The translations under genes and the position numbers were made by a program. This document shows positions 46,330-56,859 of a stretch of 64,000 nucleotides of DNA, one piece after another. Each line of letters opens with the position of its first letter. Within the stretch, counting starts at the first letter, position 1. This DNA is from Dicyema japonicum (lineage: Eukaryota > Dicyemida > Rhombozoa > Dicyemidae): the NCBI GenBank assembly GCA_011109175.1, contig RDEW01000026.1, positions 761,695-825,694 of the forward strand. Reading direction: 5' to 3'. The notes beneath the pieces were generated by a model. That model saw nothing but the letters and a program-made list of their open reading frames with translations, ran no database searches and had not been told where the DNA came from.

Positions 46330-46945
46330 ATGCTAAACAGCATATATGGATGGCTGTGGGAAAATCGATTAAATGCATGTTCCGGAAAGTCAGCAGTGAT
46401 TCAATTCACTAAGAATAGGAAGATGGGAACGCAAACAATTGATATCACGTTAAATGGAGCCTATACCTCAAAAGAAATCGCAGAAGATTCTGGAAGTAAC
46501 TTTTGATACATTCCTCTGCTTCTCAGCCCATGTGGAATGCATCATATCAACTTGTGCAAAGAAAATCAATTTTGTAAAAGCCTTCCTTTGGAACTGTGGA
46601 GGAATTTATCCACCAGGTGTCGGGACCCTCTACAACAGTATATCAAGCCAACACTAGACTATGCATGTACTGCGTGGGTATCTAACCTGGCGGCAACGAA
46701 CCTAATAAAAATTCAAGAGATCCAGTCAAAAGCAATCAATTTACTGGAAAAAATATACAGAGAAATTGTCCCCAGAACACTTGAGTCTATCATAGAGACA
46801 ACTTCAGAAGAGGAGGGATAAAAGACCCCCGTCCGTATAGAAAAAGTGTGGAGGTTACGGTCGGAGCATCGAGAAAAGATGATTATTGAGAGATGCCGGG
46901 ATCACCTGAATATTAGTGGTTAAGACGGTGTTTTTTGGCTTAAAT
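46330..46945 (+). mobile_element. Decayed Jockey/CR1-like LINE, post-RT part
   Basis: Frames read KKSQKILEVTFDTFLCFSAH, KKINFVKAFLWNCGG, KPTLDYACTAWVSNLAATNL and KIQEIQSKAINLL, in the usual order after the RT domain. A TAATAATAAT tail lies at 46944-46954. Confidence 0.7.
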
Positions 46946-46978
46946 AATAATAATCTATGAACGTCAATAGCTTGTTAG

Positions 46979-48008
46979 TCATTTGTGGTCGACTGGTTGG
47001 AAGGCCTTTGCAACTTTACTCCGGGCTTCATATAATTTATAAGGGATATTCTGCTCTTCAGTAGTTCTGTGGAGGGTGATGTTCTAGTAATCAGTCAGTA
47101 ATACTATATTCTTAAAGTAGCGTCTCAACTCGGAGTCGTATATGGCCACAGACATGTAGTAATGCACTGACAAAAATTCGTTGTCCTGAGTCGGACTCAA
47201 GTCAAGTCCTCCCAGGAAATCTGAAGGGGATCTCAACGTCTTTAGTAATAATAGGGGATAACCTATGCAAGGACACCCTTCAACTCTAATGCAGTTTACT
47301 TGATTTTGTCCCCAAAACTTGTGTCTGACTAGTAAATCATAAAATTAGACCAAAGTTGACAATCTCCTCCTTACATAATTCCATCTCCACACGTGAAATG
47401 GACTTTGTGTAATATGTAAAGGTCAGGGTACCATAAATCAGCTTATTTATGTCGAGACTGGAATAACATAACAGCAAACTGAGGGAGTTGAAGTCTCATG
47501 GTCATTTCAATCACATCCTTCAGAGAAACCACCTTAGTCACTTCCGATCCTGGATGTAGGAGTGGGTATGTGAATGGCAACAGGATAATCCGCACAATAT
47601 CCACAATCTTTTGACCCACACAGAGTCTGACCGCATGACTGCGTGACCACAGCAAATTATACTTAAAGTAGCCAATAACCCCGGAATAGGACTCATTCTC
47701 GACTGAGTTAGTCTCCAATTCGAACTGGAATGAGGTTCTGTCATCCATGCCTCCATCAGACAAAGTGATGGAGGACACTGTCGTGCTGAAACTCCCACTG
47801 ATTTGTGACCCTAAAATGAATGTGATAATACCGATATGGTAACCAATTGAACTTCAATTCCCCCGTGGACAAATGATGGTGAGTTGATTTTGACCTCAAT
47901 TAACCGATAAACAAACCTTCTCCCACGATGATATCCCCTTGTAGAAATGGGATCTCCATTATACGCCCTCCGTCCTGTCGTGGTCTTGGATTGACAGCTG
48001 GACTTCAT
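46979..48008 (-). CDS. VPS26: Retromer subunit VPS26
   Basis: VPS26 is an arrestin-fold subunit of the retromer cargo complex (with VPS35 and VPS29) that returns receptors from endosomes. The minus strand from 48008 reads RAYNGDPISTRG, VKINSPSFVHGGIEVQL (the 'hQGI.IEF' strand of the family), TSFQFELETNSVENESYSG, VIGYFKYNLLWSRS and LKDVIEMTMRLQL. Next is DFLGGLDLSPTQ (family FLAGYDPTPT), and SVHYYMSVAIYDSELRRYF, which matches the RYFLNLVLVDEEDRRYFK block. A 21-nt intron then joins KNI to NITLHRTTEEQNIP; the stop is at 46979-46981. The last blocks indicate VPS26A/B rather than VPS26C. The first 25-30 residues of the family are not seen; an open frame continues upstream of 48008 and may hold them. 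Confidence 0.8.
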
Positions 48009-48240
48009 TCTTTGAAAGACAGCTTCTTGATAATCTACTTTTAATGGGCAACAACAACATTCATTACAAAAAATTATAATTTAAATTATTAATAACAAAT
48101 CTATAAAAATAAATCAATAGTTAACCTACGGTCTCGGAAACTGAACCCTTCCTATGTCACTCACGAGTCCATCCAGAACCAGCGGAATGGGAAGAAATAT
48201 CTACTCCCTAGAGGATCCCAGAGGACTAGGGGAGAAGGAC
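48009..48240. other. Intergenic upstream of VPS26
   Basis: No feature beyond the possible upstream extension of the VPS26 frame. Confidence 0.35.
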
Positions 48241-48244
48241 ATAT

Positions 48245-48480
48245 TGAATCCTTAGATAAATCCTTTTCGTGACACATTAGGTTACCTGAGACCGGTGGAT
48301 GAGTATAACCTATACGAAGCCACTCGAGGCAACCAAGTGAGGAAATTAACCAGATGGGAAAATAACTAATCCTTAGAGGAACCCATTTCGTGACAAACTG
48401 GATTACCTGAGACCGGTGGATGAGAAAATATCGAATCCTTAGATAAACTTAACGAATCAAGGCAACAAAGTGTGGAAATG
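48245..48480 (+). repeat. Tandem duplication, about 121-bp unit
   Basis: ttacctgagaccggtggat starts at 48282 and again at 48403, a period of 121. Flanking strings also repeat: tttcgtgaca before it, and a caac-aagtg-ggaaat string after it. The copies differ at several sites. Confidence 0.7.
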
Positions 48481-48561
48481 GTAGTATTATATTCTCATAG
48501 GGCATTTGCACTGCTAATTGGAGGATTGTCAATATAATAACAATATACATAGTGGTCGTCA

Positions 48562-49569
48562 ATGGATAATATATTGATTATATCCCACGCCATTTATATA
48601 TCTATACAATACAAGGTAACTGAACATGTCCATCTATATCCTTGGAAAACAAGCAAAATTCAAGATCCTTTTGATTTTGTTGATATTGACACTATGCTGG
48701 ATGATATCGATTCACAGGGAGGTTTATTTCTGCATTATTTTGAGAATTTGACTGTTGAAATACGATCTGAGGAAAAGTTCGTGCTTATCTCGGCTTACTA
48801 CAGCATCGGGAAGTTCATGAAGCCGGAAAACAAACCGAGGACTCCGAATGACTACTACAAGTGGATGAAGAAGTTCAGATTCCTCAACAATCATCTTGTC
48901 TTCTTTTCCGACAGCCAGGAAACTCTGGACTACATGGCTCTCGTGCGAAAAAACAAGACCACAACCTTCATCTTACTGGACAGGCATGAACTCATTGGCT
49001 TCAAAAATATAGAAAAGATAAAGCAAATATTCAAACTCCCAGGATTTGGTCTCTATCCGGAGGAGACAGGGAACTACAATTATTCGGCTATAATGCACTC
49101 AAAGCACGACATGGTCAGACGGGCCATCAACCTCTTCTCAAACCAGTCTTTGATCTTCGCATGGATCGATATCGGACTGTTCAGATTTACTCATCCAGTG
49201 AAAACTTTTGAACTGAAGGGAAGTGCTTTTATAGACAAGACACGTGTCATGCTATCTCAGTCGTTCCCATTTAAAGATTTGCCGATTGAATCTATTATAA
49301 AGAATGCCCGCACGTGGGTATCCGGGGCTATAATGGTTGGACATGCAGATGTTATGCTCAACTTTTGTAACGTGTATGGTGAGTTCTTTCTAAGACTACT
49401 TTCGATGGAACTGATCGCAACAGACGAACAGGTCATCTACGCCTTGTATTCGAGTGAGGGGAGGAGAATATTCAAAAATTCAGCTAAAATAAGTGTATTC
49501 CAATGTGACTATTTTGGTCTTTACCTCCTTTTTACTAAAGTACCCTCATTCGACAAGTGCCCCATATAA
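48562..49569 (+). CDS. HtrL/YibB-like protein, intronless
   Basis: One open frame of 335 residues with no intron. The core reads FVLISAYYSIGKF, then NDYYKWMKKFRFLNNHLVFF, SDSQETLDYMALVRK, YNYSAIMHSKHDMVRRAINL and LIFAWIDIGLFRF. This order (A-Y-IGK/R, Y-W---F, L--F-D, NSKH-M, W-D-G--R) fits the HtrL/YibB family. That family is found in bacteria near lipopolysaccharide genes and in some nematodes and other invertebrates; its reaction is not established to my knowledge, although a glycosyltransferase-like fold has been suggested. The N-terminus is weakly hydrophobic (ILIISHAIYISIQY). It is the only longer single-exon host gene here, which hints at retroposition or transfer. Family assignment is from motif memory. 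Confidence 0.65.
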   Translation: MDNILIISHAIYISIQYKVTEHVHLYPWKTSKIQDPFDFVDIDTMLDDIDSQGGLFLHYFENLTVEIRSEEKFVLISAYYSIGKFMKPENKPRTPNDYYKWMKKFRFLNNHLVFFSDSQETLDYMALVRKNKTTTFILLDRHELIGFKNIEKIKQIFKLPGFGLYPEETGNYNYSAIMHSKHDMVRRAINLFSNQSLIFAWIDIGLFRFTHPVKTFELKGSAFIDKTRVMLSQSFPFKDLPIESIIKNARTWVSGAIMVGHADVMLNFCNVYGEFFLRLLSMELIATDEQVIYALYSSEGRRIFKNSAKISVFQCDYFGLYLLFTKVPSFDKCPI

Positions 49570-49729
49570 ACATATTTGATATAAAATATTTAATTGACAT
49601 TTTCTAAAATAATTTAATATATTATGGGTTATTATAAACAAGGTATTGGGCACATTCGAGTCCCAACAAAAATAAATAAGGTTATGGTTGATTGATAATC
49701 GAGTTAATGACCGTCATGTGTGGTTACTT

Positions 49730-50260
49730 TAGTTATAATTTTAGTACTCATTCTGTTATCTGTTGCCAGTATGTACATGGAGTGGTCTCTTTTGAGTTGT
49801 CATTGTATTACATATAGGCACTCCCTACACCTTAAAATACCGCAAGGTTTGGGTGACTTGCAGTACATTTTCACATCCTGCCTTTGGCACTGAATATACG
49901 CTTAATTTTCACCAACAGGTCTATACGAGTAAAACCAACTACCAAATTACCAAGAACCAAATGAAGTTCACTATCGAACCCATTAAGTCAAACAAAACGG
50001 GAGACATATTTGTTCTCACAGATGGTCTCAGCCTGGTCTTAAATAAGTGGAAGAACTGGACGAGGATAACAAATCAAGTAGGGCAAAATAGAGAAATCAC
50101 CCTGAAGATAACCCCCACAAAAAGTAAACGCCTACTAACCCCAGGCAAAATTATAACGTGGAAGAGTCTACCACTGCTACTGTCAACCATTGGGGGAACA
50201 GTAGCCATCCACTACATAGCATCCGACAGGCGGTCAAGAAGGACAGTAAGGGAGTACTAA
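49730..50260 (+). CDS. CS-domain (p23-like) protein with possible C-terminal membrane segment
   Basis: The CS fold is suggested by YVHGVVSFELSLYY in a first exon near 49770, then GTEYTLNFHQQVYT, NYQITKNQMKFTIEP and LNKWKNWTRIT. This resembles the CS domain at the N-terminus of HACD3/PTPLAD1-type proteins (VYKLTQRQVNITVQ...WW..L). The final exon ends with a hydrophobic SLPLLLSTIGGTVAIHYI and a basic RRSRRTV tail, so it may be tail-anchored. A small intron must lie around 49800-49850 but is not placed, nor is the start codon. The rest of a HACD enzyme is absent. Confidence 0.45.
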
Positions 50261-50317
50261 TAGTATTAATCGCAGTAAACTCGCCATTTACTCCCAAAAA
50301 TTGTCTCAGTAATAACA

Positions 50318-50887
50318 CTAACATTTATTTAAATAACTGTTAGCTATTGACTCCTTCATTTTTTTCCTCCCAGTGAGGTCGAATATTTCGTCGTCATTGG
50401 CAACAGGGGGAGATGAGGTTAGTGGGAGTGCCTTTCCTTTCTGTTGAGCCCTCAAAAGTGCCTTAATTGCGTTTGCTCTTAATTCCAGCTCTGTAAGCTC
50501 TTCCTCTGTTTGCTTGGTCTCCACCGCTTTAACCTTCTTCTTCTTCCTTCTATCACACTTTTTGATGCTCTTGCCTAGTGTAAGCTAGGAGACTACCTTT
50601 TGTGACCCTCCTCAGATTGGATCTCGAGACATTTTTGGATTCTTTGATGGCACATTCCTTCAATTCGCTTACTGATAGGTTCTCTAATAGAGTTTGATGC
50701 TAACCTCCAAACAATCCGGGAGTATCTGTCTTATTTCACTCTCGCTTAGTGAAAGAAAGGCTTCTCCAATCATCCTTGCGCGGTCACGACAGAAGGTAGA
50801 AATCAAAGCAACGTCTGAATTGGTCACATCACCTTTTCTATCCTTATTTGACTCTGATGACTCACCATGCCTCGACTTGCGCCCCAT
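50318..50887 (-). CDS. CAAP1: CAAP1-like protein
   Basis: Human CAAP1 is a conserved protein linked to caspase regulation; its molecular role is little known. Three exons with introns at 50682-50704 (23 nt) and 50575-50596 (22 nt) give MGRKSRHGESSES, ISTFCRDRARMIGEAFLSLS, ESEIRQILPDCLE-NLSVSEL, KECAIKESKNVSRSNLRRVT, KGKSIKKCDRRKKKKVKAVE and the C-terminal LTELELRANAIKALLRAQQK. The block 'LPdcLe-nLS--ELKe...S---lr' and the C-terminal 'LELRA-AIKALL-A' signature both match CAAP1. It is much shorter than the human protein. It lies tail to tail with the CS-domain gene, 58 bp apart. Confidence 0.65.
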
Positions 50888-50959
50888 TATAACAAAGATT
50901 TTAAATAATATTAATTATGATTTTATATTATTATTAAAAGACAATTTTTTAATTTAAAC

Positions 50960-51482
50960 TTTTTTGTGTCAAGGATGAACATTTTCGAGAATAACCCTAC
51001 CGGTGTGGAAGTGGAAGATCTCTTGGAGTAATCCGACTAGACGACGTGCTTCCTGATGCTCTCTAGGGGGAGGATATGTGACGAGAAGCTAAAGAAGCAA
51101 TATTATTACTTAATCTTCTCACCGTGCTTGTTCCACTTCTCTGCTAACTTCTCGATTTTATAATCCGAGTGTGTATGGGTTCGTGAGGATCATCAGTCTA
51201 TTGGACAAATTCCGGGGAGATCCCAGTCATCTCTAAAAGGCGTACAGTGTGATTAAGCGGTTGACTTTGGGAAGGAGTTGTCGCTCATCAACTCTGAAAA
51301 TCAACACGATGTAAATTTGGCTCTTCTCCCAGTAAGGGATTACATGAGTTAGAGAGATGAAGACCTTATCAAGATGCGGTCCATACTCAAACGAATTGGG
51401 ATCACGTGACATCTCATTCTCCAACTTTCAGGAATGACGAAGCAACGGATACATTCGACTCCCATCTGACCCATATCGGAGG
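50960..51482 (-). CDS. Unidentified protein-coding exons next to the pogo insertion
   Basis: The minus strand has an open exon with KLENEMSRDPNSFEYGPHL, DKVFISLTHVIPYWEKSQIY, IVLIFRVDERQLLPKVNRL, then in other frames RLMILTNPYTLGL and KIEKLAEKWNKHGEKI, consistent with tiny introns. Upstream the pogo element interrupts; LRYGSDGSRMYPLLRHS and, beyond the element, RAMYQGFRWSLAKY may belong to the same gene. I do not recognise the family. Confidence 0.35.
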
Positions 51483-51484
51483 TA

Positions 51485-52616
51485 CAGTAAACTTTCCCAA
51501 ATTTGCTATTTTTGGTTCCAGCATTTTTTTGCGGCAAATTTAATCAATAATTAAAAAATAGTTATTGGGAAACTCGTGGATGAAAATAACTAAATTTGAT
51601 TTTATTACGGAAACAAAGTTTATTTAAAAGAATAAACTATAAAAATTCAATGAATAAAATTCAATTCCCATTTGCTTCTTTGATATTTAAATCTACTAAT
51701 AGATGTAATAAGGACGACATCCTCTTCGTTTTCAACGTTCTCAACAAGATCCTTTTCAATTTCGCTTAACTTGGATGCTATTTCATTCTTGTTTAGGGGT
51801 TTCAAATTAGTAGTTTCTCCATGGATGAGCATTATCACTAAATAATGATGTTATTTCTTCTTCTATTCCGTTTTTTCAGAAGGCTGAATTATTCCTGCAG
51901 CATATTTTAAGAAAAAAAACATTATTTTAATATTCGATGGAAAGGAATGAGAGGGACAATTATCTGTAATGAACAAAAATTGACTTTTCTGGCCTCAAAA
52001 GGTTATCGAATTTTATCATCCAGTTAATAAAAATAAATCCAGTGATCTATGCTCTTTTGGAACTTTAATACCAAACAGAACACCGATAATCATATTTTTT
52101 GAAACACCTTGGAATTTTTGAAGTTCTTGAATCATCTGAACGGATTCTGCATATACTTCTGAATGGAATAAGCTTGTAAAAATCGCAGTTTCATCCAGGT
52201 TAATAATCTGGTCGCAGTTATATGACTTTGAAACTTCTTGAAATTCTTTGAGAAACCCTTCAATATCGACACTTGTACAAATTTGTCCGTGTAATTTCCT
52301 CATCCGAAATCCATGCCTTTTCTTAAATTTGGATAAAAATCAATAAGAGTTTTTGAAATAGTCAAGAAGAAAGTTGCTTATCATAGAATTCTGCCTTACT
52401 GGATATTAATGCATCGTTCACGCAATATTTGCACTTTTTGTTCAATAGTGAGTCTTGTATAACGACCACTCAAATCACAAGGCATGCTACTCGAATAATG
52501 TTTTAATTTTCAGTAATTTTTTTAAAGGCTTTGAAAAATTCTGGAAAATTTCCACTATAAGAAAATTTCTTAAAAATGGCAAATCTGAGAATTGGCAAAT
52601 TTAATAGAGTTTACTG
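51485..52616 (-). mobile_element. Pogo/Tigger-like DNA transposon, decayed
   Basis: The ends are inverted repeats: CAGTAAACTTTCCCAAATTTGC at the left and CAGTAAACTCTATTAAATTTGC as the complement at the right. Each end is flanked by TA (51483-51484 and 52617-52618), the usual target duplication. The 1132-bp inside has minus-strand transposase pieces: LTIEQKVQILREQCINIQ (helix-turn-helix part, about 52440-52480), GFLKEFQEVSKSYNCDQI and INLDETAIFTSLF (first catalytic Asp region, about 52200), then GVSKNMIIGVLFG. Stops make it inactive. Confidence 0.8.
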
Positions 52617-52952
52617 TACTTTGCCAAAGACCATCTAAAGCCTTGATACATTGCTCTAATTATCATATTAAGTACATTTGTACCACAAACATGTGATTAT
52701 TACTTTGCACTCCAATAAGCCAAATTTGTCCAAATGATACGGAAATCAGCATAACAACAATTGTCCAAATGATACGGTTCAAGGCTTGCGAAACAATGGT
52801 TTCCAAGACCCCTTGAGGAAACAACCTCCATGGCCACCACCCCGTAGTTGGAGCACTGTTTCCTTTCATACATTCATTTCGACATAAGAGCTAAGACTAT
52901 CAAAGACTCGAAAGCAAATTCGTAACTGGAGAGAAAACACTAAAGGGGACAA
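52617..52952. other. Unassigned flank of the pogo element
   Basis: The string ttgtccaaatgatacgg occurs twice (52727 and 52762). On the minus strand NYGVVAMEVVSS and RAMYQGFRWSLAKY are open, possibly exons of the gene interrupted by the transposon. Confidence 0.3.
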
Positions 52953-53969
52953 TTAAAACAAAAAGTCAGTAACATCCTTGGAGTCCTTTCCGGTGAAACG
53001 GAGAGGATTTGTGAAATGACGAAAGACCGCAAAGATGAGTTTAATGACAAAGGCAGCCCCCGATAACCCGAGAATGCCAAATCCGAGCTGAGTACTCAAC
53101 GGGAAGTCACCGTAAACCAAAGGACGGAAGAGGACAATCCCACATCCACACAACATTGCAGAAATGTACTGAACAATGGCATATCTCGTGTATTTCTCCA
53201 AGAAAAACAAATCAGACAAGATAGAGACCAGAATCCACCCCAGAAATAATCCACCAAATATTTTCCCGGCAACTTCATGGCTGACACCCGTTGGACCTCC
53301 CCCATCATTGTAGACAACGGCAACTGAAAGGTTTAGCAGAGCCAGAAATGTAAGCCAGCTGGTAAGAAGAGCAAGTCCATTCAACCCAAGAATTCGTATC
53401 AACCAGACATCAGCAGCCTTGGAGCAGTCAAATAGAAGACTCTGACAGTAGTACGTTTGGTGGGCTATCAGGGAGTAGGCAATGTGGGACAAAAGAGAGG
53501 AGACAAACATCAAAGCAGCACAAGCTCTGAAAAAGAGCATATCCCACAGAAACAAATACACCACGGATATCAGAGACACAACGATGATCGACAGATAAAC
53601 CATTGAGGGGATAACACCACCACGTGGTTGTTTGTACAAGTAGCAGGCACGTTCGCCATAGTCATTAGTAAAGTCTTGAGTGTAGTGAATCCTTCTGAAT
53701 GTCGTGGACAGTCCGTATATGATAAACAAGGCCAGCCAAATGAAGACGGCATTCCAGTGATTGTTAACCCAAGCAATGGGAGTTATGGGAGTTTGGTACT
53801 CGAATTGAATGTCAGTCGTAAGATTAGTATAAAGGCCTTGTTAAATTAGCATAAAACAACCATAACTGAGTTTGCTCGATCTATCCAACATGAAGAATAT
53901 CCCAGCCACGATAATAGAGACGACACAAGAGATTAACAACGTAACAGTCACCTTTCCTGTAAAACTCAT
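52953..53969 (-). CDS. Multi-pass membrane protein, family not identified (copy A)
   Basis: Two exons are predicted. The first (from 53969) reads MSFTGKVTVTLLISCVVSII, VAGIFFMLDRSSKL. A 30-nt GT-AG intron follows, then SLYTNLTTDIQFEYQTPITP, NNHWNAVFIWLALFIIYGLS and the long open frame to 52953. I count about eight hydrophobic segments, e.g. MVYLSIIVVSLISVVYLFLW, LALLTSWLTFLALLNLSVAV, LFLGWILVSILSDLFF, YISAMLCGCGIVLF and GILGLSGAAFVIKLIFAVF. Asn-rich and charged loops (RRIHYTQDFTNDYGERACYL) separate them. The best relative is copy B at 57968-58943. I recognise the general look of an unnamed invertebrate family but claim no function. Confidence 0.7.
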
Positions 53970-54179
53970 ACTCCTCCACTCAAAGACCTGTTTGACAGAC
54001 AATTAATGTATTGATTGCGCTCCAGTCTTTTTACGTTTTAAAGAAAATCAATATGCGCATTATTGACTATTCGATAAAAATATAATTAATATTTTCAATT
54101 ACTGTCTTAAATTGCCTTTTATATGTTACCTTAATTTTAATATTACTGACATTCAACTGAGATTATTTCTGTTAGCATT

Positions 54180-55100
54180 TTGACACTCCATGTTGGTGGA
54201 TGCTCCTGACGAAGCTATACCGTGGAAGGAGTAACGTATGTGGTCTTTCACGTCAAAGATTTTCGTGAGAGGTTGCCATTCATTCATGCCTCTTTTTATC
54301 TCCGCGGTCCAAACAGGAAACTCACTGAGGGGAAGCCAGCCATCTCCAAACCTGGAAGAACGAAGAAGGACCCAGCTTCATGTAGACCGTCACGCTACTC
54401 TGTTTGATGTAGAAAATCCGGGAGAGACTGATTCTCAATAATCAGACTTTTTCTCGGACATGAAATTTCAGCATGTATTAAAAGAGAAGATGCTTACTTT
54501 GATCCACCTATCAGTCAGTCTATCTATGAACCACATCCCTACACCGTAGACAGACAATTATATTATTCTCACTTATGTTGACGACTTCATACCCTCATGT
54601 GATCGGGAAATCCAGGCCGCTACTTCAAGATATTCCTAAAGAATGGTTATCAAAGAACCACAATTCCACCAATATTGAAAAGTCTCTCACAAGTCTTTAA
54701 ACAGACAAGAAACTGCGAAGCGAGCACGTGGTATTCTAGCCCCATGTTAAAAATGTGGTAACAAAATGTGAAAAGAAGACTAACTGGCGGAAATGTCTCT
54801 TGTGGTTATGGAAGATCGGAGATCACCATATTTTGGAAGCCATAAGAGCAATACATTGAACCATTCTTAACATGACTTCATTGGGTCCGTTTATTACCTG
54901 GGGAAATTCCAGGAAAATCGAAACTAGCCAGAAATGGGTTTAAAAATTGTGAGCGACAGACTTTTTCAAAGATTTCCCCTCAAATGCCTCTGTAATCGCT
55001 AATCCGTAGAACCACGTGTGACTGCGAGCATCCATTTATACGGACGATACGTGCTTGTGTGGGTCATCGGACATGATGAGGATGTCCGGCACTTCTGGCT
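54180..55100 (+). mobile_element. Decayed Jockey/CR1-like LINE fragments
   Basis: Frames read KPAISKPGRTKKDPASCRPS (RT finger motif), then after shifts LTYVDDFIPSCDREIQAA (altered YADD). Next, PHVKNVVTKCEKK, LLWLWKIGDHHILEAIRAIH and MTSLGPFITWGN are the post-RT order. It is strongly degraded. Confidence 0.6.
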
Positions 55101-56700
55101 AACTTGTATAGTTTAATAATCTTGGGACAGGTCCTCGACTTAAAAATTCATTTTGTGATAACAACAGTGTTCTCTGCTGGTCCCTGATCTAAATGAAACG
55201 ATTCCAGAGATCGACATGTGTATCTGCTGTGGTGGAGAAATCGATGGCTAATCAGGAAAAAAAAGAGGTTTACCCATGCTTAGTGAATCTCCACGGTGAC
55301 ATTAAGGGCACTGGCAGAAATCAGACTGCGTCAAATCCGTTAACGGCTATCGCACTGCTTTATTGTTATTACAGAGTCAGATTCCCTTTCTCAATTCCAG
55401 TTCTACTTTGGTTGTTAATGCCTTACCCCTATATCAAGCAGTAGCAAACTATCACAACAGAAATAGAGCTATATAGGATCAACCCGTTAAGCCAATCCTT
55501 CTACGAAGGTACAGATCTATTTTACCGACTTCTCTTATCAGCGTTTATCTATTCACCAGAGGCTGCTAACATTGGATACCTGCTACGGTTATTGATACGG
55601 CTTTAGTATTAAACTGTTACAGGCGTTTTATGAATTGACAGCCATTCTTTGCGGATAAGGTCTCTATGATCAACAACTCTTTCGCTGGTTAAACCATTTC
55701 TAGGGAAATTGATTCTTTAAAAGAAAAGATAACTCTTCCCGAAATGCCTACCGTCTTAGACTAACAAAAACGTCACCACATAAACAGCCAGCTCAGGTTT
55801 CGGAATATTAAATCCATTTCCTTTCGCACTTTGGATAAAACAGCCATTTCAAATGATTTTTCAACGTGATTAGGACCGACTAACCCGAACCCAACTAATG
55901 TTTACATGAAACCACATAGGCTACTACCACCAATATCTGCACTAGAGAACACCTCAACCAGTACTCACATACATGGTTTCTGTGCTACCTCCACGCTCTC
56001 TTACTTGTTATGGGCTATCTTTAAGTAACACTCACATTGCCATAAAGGCCCGGTATAGGTAAGACGCTACAGCGCCATCCATTTTCAAATCCAATTAATT
56101 CGACTGGAGGTTTCCAACTACTAAGGCCACCTTCCTGTTGTCATAATCAACTGACACTTTTTATGGTATCCTGTGTGCGTCTAGTTAAGCACCTTAACCA
56201 AGCGTTTAATTCATCCCACAGTGCCAGTCATGATTACCATAATTGGCCCACTTGGTACCCTTATTTTACGTATGAATGCACTCAAGTTAGTCACACTTCT
56301 CACACGTTTAAAGTTTGAGAATAGTTTGCACCCACATAAGCACAAATCCTCTAATCATTCGCTTTAACATATGGGACTAGTCTCGAGCGCCAGCTATCCT
56401 GAGAGAAATTTCGGAGAGAACCAGCCCTATACGCCCCTATACCCAGCTGTGAAAACCGCGATAGACCTCCACCAGTGTTTCCACTGGCTTCATATTAGCC
56501 AGGTATAGTTGGCCATTTTTCGAGTTTTAACGCACTAGCTATCACTCCCTCTACAACTGTAGTATCAAAAAAGAGTGTATGCTGCCGACTATAGCATCAC
56601 ATCAAATCACTTTCATTGCGCCGTATGGAATTATTAGACTTGCTAGTACGATAATCTCATTGTCCGTTGAAGGCAAACAATGGAGAACATTATTTAGCAT
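55101..56700. other. Long unassigned stretch
   Basis: It is less AT-rich than other gaps, but stops are dense on both strands and no motif is readable. gatacgtgcttgtgtggg at about 55047 recurs at about 57513. Confidence 0.35.
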
Positions 56701-56709
56701 TGAAAAACT

Positions 56710-56812
56710 TTCACTGAATTAGTCAGGGGAAATGCGTTCTCAATTATGAGAGCTTCCAGCAGTTGTTAACTGTTAGTTTTTGCGTTAAATAAAATTGTTT
56801 ATTAAAAAAATA
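56710..56812 (-). repeat. Partial copy of the TIR element family, left arm
   Basis: ggggaaatgcgttctcaatt, gagcttccagcagttgttaa and ctgttagtttttgcgtt match the complement of about 5018-5100. Confidence 0.65.
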
Positions 56813-56859
56813 GTTTTTCCAGGACACTTCCATAAATTTCTGGACAAAACTATAAATTT

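Noticed and set aside
52720-52785. Duplicated 17-mer ttgtccaaatgatacgg as a regulatory pair
   Set aside because: Only two copies in unassigned sequence; chance local duplication is enough.
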